DNA of 64,000 bases, taken from Zhengitettix transpicula. Its lineage: Eukaryota; Arthropoda; Insecta; Orthoptera; Tetrigidae. The notes below the pieces were generated by a model that saw nothing but the letters and a program-made list of their open reading frames with translations, did no database searches and had not been told where the DNA came from. Below are positions 23,212 to 34,363 of the stretch, one piece after another; within the stretch, counting starts at the first letter, position 1; each line of letters starts with the position of its first letter. The DNA lies in assembly GCA_037074705.1 (NCBI GenBank), contig CM073590.1, forward strand, positions 162,376,746-162,440,745. Reading direction: 5' to 3'. The position numbers were made by a program, and so were the translations under genes.

Positions 23212-24460
23212 TAAGTGTCTTTGATTAGTTTGTCTGTAACAAGGTCATTTTTAACATTACTCGGTCACTTTAATTTTTAGGATTTTATTATCGTTCCTTC
23301 ATGTTTTCGTCACCCTCTATTTCCATGATATCCTACTGGAGCCTTTAGAACCAGCCGTACTCCTAAAAAGCAATTCATTGCGATACTTGCCAAGTTTGTA
23401 ATGAGCTGTAGGCCTGCCTACGGCCGGTTGTAAGGAGCGTTTTCACAGTCTTCTCTGGGCTACAAACGCATTCGCCACGCACTGTTTTGCAGCACAGAAA
23501 AATGTAGTGTTTACTAGGTTCCACCACCACTATAATTAATTACTTAATGTTCTTGTGTCTATTGAGATGAAAATTCTGGACCTGGGTTTTGCAGATCATT
23601 CCATTATCCAGTCCAGGAAAATCAACTTGTCCCATATATCGTACGTGTCACCTACAAATATTTTTCAGCTTCAAAAATTCAGAAATAGTGCAGACATCAA
23701 AAATCCTTCTTCCTCGGTGTTTTCAGGTATATTACATCATTGCTATACCCTTGCCGTCAATTCACGTTCCTGACTTTAATGCACATTTGCTTTGGAAATA
23801 AATCGTTTACTTTTTATTTGGAATAATTCCCAGATTTGGGGGAATTTGTAACGAAGCACACATTCCTCACTGTGACATTTGTTGAGTTTGCTCTCCTCTG
23901 AGAGGAAGTGTCCCTGTCTCTCAGAGGGAGGTGCTCCCTCTATTTCCGTCCTGAGCCACGCGCTGCGCTCTGCTGAACCCACTGGGCGTTCGTTCTCTTT
24001 TAAGTACCACAGACGAAACAACAGTTTGACGTTACCTATTAAAATATAAGTATCATCTCATCTTGTTCAATAAATCCGCTGTCACAAATTATGAGAAAAT
24101 ATTTCAAATCTAAATAACCAGTTAAATTAATTAAATCTATTAACGTTTAAACATTCACTTGTTTTCATCTGAGACTGAAGGTCATTCATAGTCCGGATAT
24201 CGTAATTTCATTTCTCCGTTGTCCGGAATTTCCTTCCGAACGTTGTCGGCGACCGTCTACCGAGATTAGATCATTCTAGTAGGTGCATGTTTATAAGGGT
24301 GCACACTCATGCCTCTGATTTGAACTGAAGGCGAACAGAAATTTGTACTATTCGAAACGTCGATCTATTATTTCTTTAATTTCTATATCCAATGTTTGTC
24401 TACATAACACCTTAGATCAACAAGCCACGCAATGGCTGATCCAAAAAATATTGTGTCTGA
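23212..24460. other. Stretch without recognised features
   Basis: Two overlapping + strand frames (23555-23801) and one - strand frame (23776-24021) have no family resemblance. A GC-richer patch around 23880-23990 has no motif I can name. Confidence 0.35.
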
Positions 24461-24464
24461 TTAG

Positions 24465-24705
24465 ATACAATAGCCTAATTAAAAACCAAATGAAGTGATA
24501 ATACAAATACCGCACAACGTTTCTGGAATTATTGTTCTTTTCGTCAAGTCACCTGGATTGTGCGTTTGTGTTTTTAATCACCTGACGATTCAAGAATTCC
24601 AGAAAAATTGTGGGATATTTATATTATCCCTTCATTTTGCTTGTTATTTGGCTATTTTATGTAATTAATATATTTTTAATACGGACGTATTTAATTTCAT
24701 TATTA
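24465..24705. mobile_element. M-family foldback element
   Basis: The left arm (ATACAATAGCC, AAATGAAGTGATAATACAAA, CGCACAACGTTTCTGGAATT) faces the right arm (AATTCCAGAAAAATTGTG, TATTATCCCTTCATTTTG, TTGGCTATTTTATGTAATTA, TACGGACGTATTTAATT). The loop is ~55 bp and includes CACCTGACGATTC. In this copy the pairing continues through the GAATTC region. Confidence 0.75.
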
Positions 24706-25719
24706 CGTCTGTATCAGAAAATCAAACTATTAAAAAAGAAAGTAGTAGAAGGCTCAGCTCTCAATTATAGTAATTGTAAATGTAATTTACCGCACTCCGC
24801 GTCCGCTATCGCCAATATTTTTCCTGTAATTTTTGCTTCTGAAGTTTTCTAATGTTAATAAATTTTTCAATGTTTCAAGCGTTTCTGAAATCACTGGCAA
24901 CTTGAACTTGACTTTTTTACATAATTGAAAACTGTGTGGATTCTCCAGTATCGAATTTGAGAGCCATTCTAGTTTCAAAACTAAAACATTACAGATGTAC
25001 ATTTAAAATTCATCCTTCCCAAATGTTTAATTTTTAGAGTTTCAATATGTCGTTTGATCTGATATTTTCTTTTCTAATTTGTTTATTTAAGATATTATTA
25101 TCTCTTCGAGCTTTTCTTATATTTTCTTCACTCCTGTTGTGAACGCCACAGCGAATTGTCAATGGTTTGTGTCTACATAAGTCACTCTACGTCTTTCGCA
25201 CATTATGTCATTGGCGTCCTAATCATTACTTTCTAAAATTAGTGTGCATCAGGCGTCCTTTCCTTGTACGCAAGCCTTGACCTGTTTCAATTTATCTTTC
25301 AATTGTTCAATTCGCCACGGTAAAACTATCACCATACTGTGCTCAATATCTTTTATTCCAAAATCAAAGAAAATAGATCACTGCACACTCATCATTTGTC
25401 CTACAGAGTATGACCTTAATTTAAAGAGTCACTTTGCAAAAGTCTACTTTGTTATGATGCTGAAATTTTCCAATCAACTCTGAACCAACTTGTAACCAGA
25501 ACAATATTGAATACTTAGTACGCAAATTTAACACATAAGGATATAAATAAATTATGAACAGTGCCAAATAATATCGATTGATTATAGCAATTGTATAGAG
25601 AAAGTATTCAGCACCACGGGCATTTTGCCAAAGCCTTCACAAGTTTGAAAAAGTCAATATGAAAATATTTTCATTTTATTTCAAACGCGAAAGGATAAAG
25701 GAGTTAAAAACAAACAATA
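24706..25719. other. Stretch without recognised features
   Basis: AT-rich, no credible gene. The last ~60 bases before 25720 are not related to the sequence upstream of the matching point in the 3' LTR (29444). Confidence 0.4.
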
Positions 25720-26341
25720 AGGAGGAGCGAAACGAAAAGGTTCCAAGTTAAAATTGAACAAAAAGTTTTCAGTCTGTAATTCATCGAAAAAGGTTACAGG
25801 AAAGTTTCTCAATAAGTAAAGCCAAAAGCAGTAACCTAATAATTTCCTGCCGCAGTAAAAATTTCACAAGTAAAGACTGTTGCAAATGTCATCGAGAGGA
25901 AGTTGTTAACAATCCATCTAATCATTAATCCGGAAGGAGTTGCAGGTTCCAGTTTCCAGAAGAGAGACCCAAAAGTTTCGACAAGTGTTTTGTAACCAAT
26001 TTAAATTCAGTGATATCCCCAAAAACGTGTGCACAGAAAACCCCAAAATCGAGACCTGGTCGGCCGTAAGTAAAAGAACTCTAAATTATTTGTAAACCAT
26101 TTCTTTAAGATACGTCAGATCGTTCTTCAATTATTTCTTTTCTTTAATTATTTCTTTTCTTTAATTGTTTTGTTAGATAATTTAAATTCAATTCACCCAT
26201 TTATCAAACCCAGTAAAGACCCTGAGATTTTAAAGATTATTGTGTAATTATAATGTATTTAAATTCATTAATAAAATTTGATTAATTTGTTCACCTTTAA
26301 TAATCTTTTTATTTAGACGCCATTTTAATCTGTGTATTACA
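25720..26341 (+). repeat. 5' LTR, truncated to its inner part
   Basis: It matches 29444-30067 of the 3' LTR almost base for base, beginning at AGGAGGAGCGAAACG and ending TGTATTACA. It holds a polyadenylation signal AATAAA at 26270-26275. The promoter-bearing outer half seen in the 3' LTR is absent here, so this copy probably cannot start its own full-length transcript. Confidence 0.85.
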
Positions 26342-26344
26342 AAT

Positions 26345-26363
26345 TGGCGCATCAACGTGTGGC
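26345..26363 (+). promoter_or_regulatory. Primer-binding site, tRNA-Lys type
   Basis: Three bases after the LTR end comes TGGCGCATCAACGTGTGGC, close to the complement of a metazoan tRNA-Lys 3' end (TGGCGCCCAACGTGGGG) with a substitution and small insertions. It would prime minus-strand DNA synthesis. The same LTR-spacer-site layout appears at 851-877 and 40807-40832 on the - strand. Confidence 0.65.
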
Positions 26364-26606
26364 ACGATTTTTTGATAAATAGGGTAGAAAAATAATTAAA
26401 GAACGAAATCTGACAAACCTCGGTATTGGTGCAAGAAAGTATTTTAATTTGGATAGGATGTGCATGAAATTTTTGGAAATGAATTTTACGCGTGTGAAAG
26501 TTAGAGGGTTATTGAAAAGAAAGAAAAATGATTAAATGTGCATTTAAAGTTAAAGATAATAGCTTAAGTTAGTTGTTTGTTTTAAGTTAAATTTAATGTA
26601 GAGAAA

Positions 26607-27824
26607 ATGGGTTCTAGAGTAAATAATTCCAAGAGACAGGTGGGAGGAGATAGTGGATATATGATGATATTAGAATTATTAAATAGAAGTATGGCTGAAA
26701 ATAATAAAAATATGGCTAAAAATGATCAGAAATTGGAGCAACTAAATAAAAATTTTGCAGATATCAATAAAAATATAGCTGAAAATAATAAAAAGATAGC
26801 AGAAATGGGTATGAAAAATGATCAAAATTTAGCAGATTTGAGTGAAAAAGGGGATAGATATTTAGCAGAAATAAATAAAAATTTAGCAGAAATGGGTATC
26901 AAAAAAGATCAGAAATTGGAACAATTAGCAGATATGAATAAAGAAATAAAGAAAGATTTGGATGAAAAGATTGATAAAGTTATGGAGGAAAATAACAAAA
27001 GCATGGCAGAATTAAAGACAGATGTAAGCGAATGGAGAAAAGAAAATAATGAGAGTTTTGATAAAGTTATTGAGAGTATTAGAGAGGACAGGAAAGAGAT
27101 AAAATCTGATTGTGTAGAAAAAGTAAACAAAGATGTAAACATTGAAATTGAAACATGTGAAGTAGCAAATAAAGTGGGGTTATTGGAGCTTAAGGATGAT
27201 GAAAATGTTAATGAAATAGAAGTGATAGTTAGTGGAAAGGAAGTAGAAAATAAAGTGGGGTTATGGGAGGAGAAATATGATGAAAATGTAGATGAAATGG
27301 AAGTGGTAGTTAAGGAAGATGTTGAAAAGAATTTAATTTTGTTAGAGCATAAGGCTGATGATGAAGGAGAGATTAAAGGGTTAAATATTGAAGGTATTGA
27401 TGAGCAGGGAGATGAATTAGTGGGAGAAATAGGTGAGATAGTGGAAAATGTAAATGAAATAGAAAGTTATGAAAGAATAGAAGAATTACAGGGAGGAATA
27501 TTGAATCAAAATATGATAGAAGTGTTTGTTTACGAAGATGAAGTGGGAACAGCTGATGGGAGCATTGCTATGAAAACATTGAGAAATATGGAAATAAAAT
27601 TGATGATGATAAAACAGATGGGATTTAAGAATTTAAAACAAGTGGTGGGATATATTGAATGTTATTTAAACATAGAATTTGGAAATAAGATTTTACCATT
27701 GGTGAATTTAGGAAAGGAGAAAGACGAAAATAGAGAACAGCTGATCAAATGTAAACATAGAACAGCTGGGGAATTCTGGCAGAATGCAGGTCAAGGCATA
27801 TTTGAGTTCAGAGATACTGGATAG
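26607..27824 (+). CDS. Coiled-coil protein of the LTR element (Gag-like position)
   Basis: A 405-residue protein with ATG at 26607, the only long ORF of the element, placed where gag would be. Residues ~25-125 are heptad-like and built from imperfect repeats of N-K-N-M/I-A-E and K-K-D-Q-K-L-E-Q, which predicts a long coiled coil. Residues ~125-290 are strongly acidic with two related blocks (N-K-V-G-L-L/W-E...D-E-N-V). The last ~85 residues (R-N-M-E-I-K-L-M-M-I-K-Q-M-G-F onward) look folded. I see no zinc knuckle, protease or catalytic motif. It might be a reduced structural protein, but this is inferred from position only. Codon use is extremely A-rich, unlike the host exons at 44-61 kb. Confidence 0.65.
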   Translation: MGSRVNNSKRQVGGDSGYMMILELLNRSMAENNKNMAKNDQKLEQLNKNFADINKNIAENNKKIAEMGMKNDQNLADLSEKGDRYLAEINKNLAEMGIKKDQKLEQLADMNKEIKKDLDEKIDKVMEENNKSMAELKTDVSEWRKENNESFDKVIESIREDRKEIKSDCVEKVNKDVNIEIETCEVANKVGLLELKDDENVNEIEVIVSGKEVENKVGLWEEKYDENVDEMEVVVKEDVEKNLILLEHKADDEGEIKGLNIEGIDEQGDELVGEIGEIVENVNEIESYERIEELQGGILNQNMIEVFVYEDEVGTADGSIAMKTLRNMEIKLMMIKQMGFKNLKQVVGYIECYLNIEFGNKILPLVNLGKEKDENREQLIKCKHRTAGEFWQNAGQGIFEFRDTG

Positions 27825-28394
27825 ATGTAAAGTTTAGAAGGGATTTAGATAATTAGAAGGATTAACATTCTTTGTTAATTACACGTGTGGCTAACGTGGT
27901 TACTTCAGCTAACAGAACTATTTTTCCTAGATTTTCAAGATTCTGTTTTTCTTCCATCTTATACCTGAGGGGATAGTCATGTTTAACTATCATAGGTCTA
28001 GCACACCTAGGGAACCTTCTTGCTACAAATTGTAGTTTCCTTTCAACAATTTGGTCTTCATCACCTTTAGGTGCTTATTCTGTTTAAACTAAAGCTATTC
28101 CTTGTTTTCTTCAAATTGAATATTGATGCTGTTCTAACCAAAGTTGGTGAAAGAAAAAAAACAGATGTTAGGAAGGTGGAAAGAAAGACCATTAGGATAT
28201 GGGTTTCTTATGATTTTCATTGAAATACTGGGGGGGTCAAAATTCTCGCTTAATTCATTTTGTGATAGGGGACCACTAGGATGTGTTTTGCGGATAGGCG
28301 AGCGGCATTCGTGACCGAGAACGTTTCTTTATTTTCTTGATAATTTCGTGGCGTGTTGCTACAATGTTTTTGTTTACTAAAGATTTTGAGGTTA
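27825..28394 (+). other. Internal region of LTR element without coding capacity
   Basis: Stops occur in every frame, and no pol-like motif is visible. A run of 7 G near 28230 and GGGGACCACTAGG near 28268 are the only notable words. Confidence 0.5.
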
Positions 28395-28820
28395 GAGAAA
28401 AAGGGGCGTGACATGTTTAAGCTGTCACATGAGAGAATTTAAGTTTTGAATGATTGCTCACTCACAATTGAAATGATTTGAAAATGACGTTGAGAAGTTT
28501 AATGTGTAAATAGAGGAGAAGGTGTAGAAATAAGATGAAATAGTTTAAGATAATTTTAAGAGATAAATTAAATGTTTGAAAAAGAGAAAAAGGGGCGTGG
28601 CATGTTAAGCTGTCACATGAGTGAATTTAATTTGAGTATTGAAGCAGATGTTGTGATGATGATTGAACATAAGCTAATATGCAGAGAAAAAGGGGGCGTG
28701 GCATGTTAAAGCTGTCACGTGGTTGATTTTAAATTTTGTTGATGTAGAATGTGTGATGTCTTAAGAAATATTTGTTGTGTAAAGAAAAGGGGGCGTGGCA
28801 CCGTGCTGTTGTCACGTGAG
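28395..28820 (+). repeat. Four polypurine/hairpin repeats before the 3' LTR
   Basis: Four imperfect ~38-bp copies start at 28395, 28584, 28684 and 28781. Each is a purine run (GAGAAAAAGGGG), then GCGTGRCATGTTTAAGCTG or a variant, then GTCACATGAG or GTCACGTG. The inner part GTGACATG/GTGGCATG and CTGTCACATG are mutually complementary, so each unit can fold into a hairpin. The last unit is adjacent to the 3' LTR, and its purine run is the likely polypurine tract that primes plus-strand DNA. Confidence 0.7.
28781..28795 (+). promoter_or_regulatory. Likely polypurine tract
   Basis: AAAGAAAAGGGGGCG is followed directly by TGGCACCGTGCTG and, at 28810, TGTCACGTGAG. One of these TG dinucleotides should be the first base pair of the 3' LTR. 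I favour 28810, but 28796 is equally possible. Confidence 0.5.
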
Positions 28821-30067
28821 ACAGTTGAAAATTGGAGGGGGTAGATGTAAACAAAAGAACAGCTGACATCTGGAGAAAGTAGGTCAAAGCTTACTTCAGA
28901 TTAAGTGACAGCATTGATGTTTAAGATGAATAATTATAAATTAAATGAATTTAAATTAAGTTAATTAAAGATTATTAAAAAAAAAATTTAATTTAAAAAA
29001 AAAAAATATTTTATTTTATGGCATTAGTTTTAAGGAATGCACAATTAATTTCAAACCGTAATAAATTGTAGGATCTAGACCATTTGGATAGTCAAACAAA
29101 TAATAAGTTGCACCAATATTTGATGGGAATGTGTAAATCTTTTAAAGGAATGGTAATTAGGTATAAGTTTCCGAGCGATCTGACAAATTAGGGCAAAAAT
29201 TGTAGAAGAGAGAAAAGAATAAAATTCAGTTTTCGAAGAGTAAAGTCCAGACATTTCCTTTCTCAAACGGAATTTGGGGCGTAATGTAGTAATTAGTAAT
29301 TAATCCATTGTTATAATTGCAAAGTAAAGGACTCATTATTAGACTATATAAAGCATACACCGCGACACAGGGCGGCGAGACAAAAGAACCATTGTTGAGA
29401 CGTACGCAGTCAAAAATTCTACGAGACGAACACACAGTCAGCGAGGAGGAGCGAAACGAAAAGGTTCCAAGTTAAAATTGAACAAAAAGTTTTCAGTCTG
29501 TAATTCATCGAATAAGGTTACAGGAAAGTTTCTCAATAAGTAAAGCCAAAAGCAGTAACCTAATAATTTCCTGCCGCAGTAAAAATTTCACAAGTAAAGA
29601 CTGTTGCAAATGTCATCGAGAGGAAGTTGTTAACAATCCATCTAATCATTAATCCGGAAGGAGTTGCAGGTTCCAGTTTCCAGAAGAGAGACCCAAAAGT
29701 TTCGACAAGTGTTTTGTAACCAATTTAAATTCAGTGATATCCCCAAAAACGTGTGCACAGAAAACCCCAAAATCGAGACCTGGTCGGCCGTAAGTAAAAG
29801 AACTCTAAATTATTTGTAAACCATTTCTTTAAGATACGTCAGATCGTTCTTCAATTATTTCTTTTCTTTAATTATTTCTTTTCTTTAATTGTTTTGTTAG
29901 ATAATTTAAATTCAAGTCACCCATTTATCAAACTCAGTCGGTAGAGCATGAGATTTTAAATATTATTGTGAAATTATATGTGTTTTAACTTCAAAGAATA
30001 AAATTTGTTTAATTGTTCACCTTTAATAATCTTTTTATTTAGACGCCTTTTTAATCTGTTTATTACA
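28810..30067 (+). repeat. 3' LTR, full length
   Basis: It runs from TGTCACGTGAG to TTTATTACA, about 1.26 kb, with TG...CA ends. A TATA box lies at 29344-29351 (CTATATAAAG), and AATAAA at 29997-30002 would end the transcript. A- and T-rich runs occur at 28976-29007. Compared with the 5' copy, the inner 624 bp differ mainly at 29933-29953, where a tRNA-Lys-like patch replaces the original sequence. Confidence 0.7.
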
Positions 30068-31490
30068 ATATATCATACTTGGAATGAAGAATTGAGAGAA
30101 ACCAGTAAAGAAGAAATTTCAAATTATCACTTTGTTATCATCATATTTGCAGTTCTTCTATACCTTGAAAGGAAATGTAAAAGCAAGTACTATTAAGTAA
30201 ATGTTATTTTTTAATCAAAATTATGAATATCCGAAATTTCTGCCAAGAAAGGAAATTTATTTTTCAGCGACCACAGCAAATTTAACTTTGGTTGCGCGCA
30301 AATTTTCCGAACACTATAATTTTTTTTCTCTGTTAGCATGAAATACAGGATGTGATTGACTATTGAGACGTAAGAGCTCCTTCTATTTATATTAAGTATT
30401 AGGATCCTAAATTGAATTAAAGCCGCGGTGCACAAATATGTCAGAAATGCAGTCCAGATGGCAGTTGATGGACATCTGGAGAAAAAGACCGCTTCGTGCT
30501 GTGAATGACAATGCAAGGCGGCTAAATGCAAGTCGGTAAAAAAAGAAACCTTACAGAAAGTAAATGTATAGAAACTCGTTTTAAGGTGTGTCATTGCACG
30601 GAGATAGTATAGGCTGAATGATTTTTATGGTTATAATTTGGTATCTTAGTATCAATAAATATTTTTCATTTTGTATTTTTGTTCAGGTAGTTAGAAAACT
30701 GCTCACCAAAAAACTCACTAAAATTTGGTGTCAAAGGACAATTACGCTAATTCTTTTCACAGTCAAAGTGTCACCCGCGTCCGAATTCGATTTTAAATAG
30801 CTTGTTTATTGATCCATATGGTAGACTATTGTGTGTTATGTTTATAGTTGCGATTTTGAAGTAACGTAAGGAGCATTTCATGTTTCTGCAGTTCGCTTAA
30901 ATCTATTCTATCTGTAAGGACGTCAAGAACGCAGAGTGTCAGCAAATTCTTCGCCCATATGTATTTTTTTATAATCCTCTCAATCCCGTATTTGGTTCAA
31001 ATCGCTCCGAACGATTTACATCTAGTCCGACATCATTCCAAGAGCAGATCCTTATTTATCGCTCTTTAAAACAACATTGGTTTCCGTTCTGTGTTCATTT
31101 CTGCGACAGTCTACTTCTTTGTAATAATAATTTGAGTGTGTGTTTCTGTGTATTCAAGGAGTCCCAGTATTTTAGTGATAGAACATCTCTTACTTACGTT
31201 TCAGGAAGAAAAACACTTGATAGACTATGGAAATGGTTTCGTATAGCTTTTACTACAATAATCTTCATTCGATACCAACCGGAAACTCGTCAATCCAACT
31301 TGACCTTCAATGGAACTAACAAAGACTAGAATATTAATTTCAATGGGCCATTTCGTAATACGACCATTAAGAGTTTATTGCGGGCCATTTGCTATAAACC
31401 CAGGTTAATCCATTACCCTGATATAAGCAAGTGTATACCGATGCTGATTCTACTGATATTTAAAAACAAATCATCAAAGAAATAATAAAA
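30068..31490. other. Stretch without recognised features
   Basis: AT-rich. A - strand frame of 127 codons (30211-30594) overlaps no motif I know and is Ser/Phe-rich, as expected of a chance frame. Confidence 0.35.
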
Positions 31491-31499
31491 GTAATACCT

Positions 31500-31595
31500 T
31501 GCTATACCTTTCCGCATCCGCCCTTTCAGTCCCTTTCCTATGATATAAGAGATGGGTGGCCGTACGTGGATTACCCTATACATTGCCTGTCTACT
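31500..31595 (+). repeat. R-family repeat, 3' fragment
   Basis: It contains TTTCCGCATCC, GTCCCTTTCCTATG, GTGGATTACCCTATACAT and TGCCTGTCTAC, the family's 3' end, followed by a pyrimidine-rich tail that grows into the CT/TA microsatellite. Confidence 0.65.
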
Positions 31596-31616
31596 TCTTA
31601 TTCTTATTCTCTCTCT

Positions 31617-31694
<78 letters not shown>
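31596..31694. repeat. (CT)n(TA)n microsatellite
   Basis: TTCTTATTCTTATTCTCTCT passes into pure CT repeats (to about 31652) and then pure TA repeats to 31694. It starts at the 3' tail of an R copy, so it probably expanded from that tail. Confidence 0.9.
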
Positions 31695-31697
<3 letters not shown>

Positions 31698-31699
31698 AA

Positions 31700-31990
31700 G
31701 ATGGCAGATTGTCTTCCTCCTCCCTCTAGTTCCAAATTAAGACTCCCATAAGCCGAGATCATAGGCAAATTTTGATAGATTTATGCTCCGGGTACCTTGG
31801 GCATACGGAAAGATTTGTCATCTGTTCTCATTGGAATAATCAGCCATTTGTCTCCAAATCTGGACGAGGCGTAGAGTACGGAAAAATTTCGTCGTACAGC
31901 ATGTCACATCTGAAGCCATCAGAAGGACCTGAAACAAGTACCGAGAGCTCTCGCCTACTTTATTCTCCCCCTTCCTAGACCTGTTCTGCT
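31700..31990 (+). repeat. R-family repeat, diverged partial copy
   Basis: The family landmarks TATGCTCCGGGTACC, CTTGGGCATACGG, ATTGGAATAATCAGCCA and a diverged CTGAAACAAGTACC are present. The 5' inverted repeat and 3' tail are missing. It is followed by another TA microsatellite. Confidence 0.55.
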
Positions 31991-32030
31991 GTAGGGAAGT
32001 AATGTGCATTGCCCGCTAGTAGCCTCTTTC

Positions 32031-32033
<3 letters not shown>

Positions 32034-32087
<54 letters not shown>
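32034..32087. repeat. (TA)n microsatellite
   Basis: About 27 uninterrupted TA units between unique sequence. Confidence 0.9.
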
Positions 32088-32090
<3 letters not shown>

Positions 32091-32099
32091 TGTAAATTG

Positions 32100-34340
32100 C
32101 AGTAGCCAAAAGTTTCTTCTAATTCATTTTCAACATATGAGTAGTTTTTAATAAAACGGGACGATATATTTGTATATTTTAACTATTATAATACACGTCC
32201 TTTTCATAGGAGAATGTTTGATATCTGTGTGTCTAAAATGAATATAATTTCATTTTTTGGAACTAGAAGTTCTAACTGACGTACCTTATAGAAGTTAGCT
32301 ATAAAATAATTGGTCTCATGTTTATCTACTCAAATTCCGTATTGCTTGGGCTTCTTTTGTCGGGGCGTAAGCTCCCCTACATGCATCCAAAAGCAACGCT
32401 AAGTAAACACACAATAGGAGAAATGGTGCAGTGTGTCTATAAGCCAAAGAAAACGAGGTTATTTTAAGGTCTGGAGCAGGAGTTTCTCCCTGCAAAGGAT
32501 TGGAAGGAATACATATGAATACTTGGCCTGCAAACAATCTTTCACCACCTATAAACTACTGCATATTCTAACACGTAGTTAAAGAATATGATTTAGAAAT
32601 GAAATCTGTTATTGCTTCTTCAGTTCTGTATATGTTTTGTGAATTTCATGTGAGATACATATTCTTGTCAGCAGATACATTCTCCCAAGTTAAACTTTCA
32701 TTCGAACATATTCCCAAAATTACGTCCTGTTTAGAGCATAAGAGAAGATTTATTTCTATTCGGTTCATTATCAAGACGTAGTTATCATTTTATAGCTATA
32801 TATGCTAAATAACTAACCTTGATGTTTATCAAATTCTGACATCTCATTTTACCAGGTCTTATTATTAATTAATTCAACTATTTTGTCGTAGATAGGTCTC
32901 GGTGTCCCACTTTGGCAAGAACCGGGTCCTATACTATTCTCCATGTCTTTATTTCCTTCAATGAAGAATCTAAGAAGAAGTTCCATCTCAAATTAAACCC
33001 GATACGGTTCGCTTTCCTCTGGATGTCTCTTCTCGAAATTTGTATTTCCTACCATCTACTCTTCTTCGTACTTCTTCATTTGTTTATTTGTTGTCTGTCA
33101 ACATTTTTACCATGAGCTACTCTTATCCTCTAACAGAACCACATTTCGAAGCTTTCAAACTATTATTTCTCTTTTCTCTGAGTATGTCGTTTTTCGATGA
33201 GGCAATTAGAGACAGCGAAAGAGCAGCACAAACAGAAAGGAATGTCTTAAATCAACAAAGTAGGAGAAAAAACATCAGAGCACGGTTTCACAGGCCAGCC
33301 ACTTATCGACCTGCTCAAAATGAAACAAACGTTGCTCATCTTCATTTGGGTTGAATTATAAATGTACCTATTGGAATGCTTTATTTCAGAAACAAGAGTT
33401 GCTCACAAATTTGATAATGGCGAATCCATATTTTTTTTTAAAAAAAAAGTCACGTAACCACTGAATTAAGATCCGTTCGAAGCGTTCAAAAATTTATTGT
33501 CATTACAAACTGCTGAAACGAAAATTTTCAGGAAAAAACATTAGTTTAACGCTGACGCGTAGACTGGAAAATTATAGTGGCAATAATTTTCATGTATAAT
33601 GCTATAGATTTACCTTCCTACCTAGGTAATAAAAATACTGTAATTACATTTCAGGAATAAGAAACATCTTATAAATAAGAAACATGTCTCGAGCACAATT
33701 TACATTATAACACACAAAATACAAATAATTCTGATGACATCGATCGCAACACTAAACAGTTATCAATGAGAAGGATATTCAATAATGGATATCGCCGTAA
33801 ACATTCGGGTACATACAGTCGTAAAACCCGTATATATTAATGAGTTGATCAATCAATTAGATGAAATATGTATTAATTTTTATGTCAACCATCACAGTGT
33901 TTCGGAAAACATTTGTATCATATAAATACACTCCCGACGACCAGCTAAAAAAATAAAATTTCATGAAAAGTTCTGTTTTCTTAAAACAAGACGACATTGT
34001 TAGGCATCTGTTGTGTAACTCTGGTGTCTTTCAATTAAGTTGAAAAATGCCACCAATAGATTACGTTATATAATTTTTTTATTTCGTATATGACAAAGAA
34101 CGTATTAAATTTGAACTTTGAGATACTTTTGTTTCCATATTCCAATTTATCTTTATTTCAGAACTGCTCTTGATGATTAAAGGTTAACTACCAATTTAAT
34201 TCACTTTTGAATTATTTTGTATTTATTCTCCAAGTATTAAAATTTTACTTTTTTAGTTTTGAAATTGAATGATTTAGGTGTCGACTTCGTACAGGAATAT
34301 TGAACAATAATCCCAGGTGAAATTATAAGGTGAATATTTT
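32100..34340. other. Stretch without recognised genes
   Basis: Two overlapping + strand frames (32912-33115 and 33040-33354) and a - strand frame with a hydrophobic core (32322-32537) are the longest. None resembles a family I know. The second half of the 33040-33354 frame is charged and GC-richer. Confidence 0.3.
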
Positions 34341-34363
34341 TATTAGCTTGCAGTTCAGCAAAC

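Larger units (their letters stand above)
25720..30067 (+). mobile_element. Non-autonomous LTR retrotransposon derivative
   Basis: The element has a truncated 5' LTR (25720-26341), a primer-binding site (26345-26363), one 405-codon ORF (26607-27824), polypurine/hairpin repeats (28395-28820) and a 3' LTR (about 28810-30067). The matching LTR parts are ~622 and 624 bp and nearly identical outside one ~25-bp patch, so insertion was fairly recent. No protease, reverse transcriptase, RNase H or integrase can be read in any frame between the ORF and the 3' LTR, so it would need enzymes in trans. No target duplication can be checked because the 5' LTR lacks its outer end. The tRNA-Lys-type site and LTR length suit Ty3/gypsy-like elements, but the clade is inference. 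Confidence 0.8.

Noticed and set aside
24575..24615. CTGACGA...GAAAC core in M elements as a hammerhead ribozyme
   Set aside because: The C-T-G-A-N-G-A and GAAAC words are conserved in M copies, but stem I cannot form, and the GAAAC side is explained by the inverted arms.
26909..27142. Antisense ORF opposite the 405-codon LTR-element ORF
   Set aside because: It is a Ser/Phe/Leu-rich shadow of an A-rich coding strand with no features of its own.
31566..31751. ORF rich in Ser-Leu and Tyr-Ile repeats
   Set aside because: It is a direct translation of the (CT)n(TA)n microsatellite.
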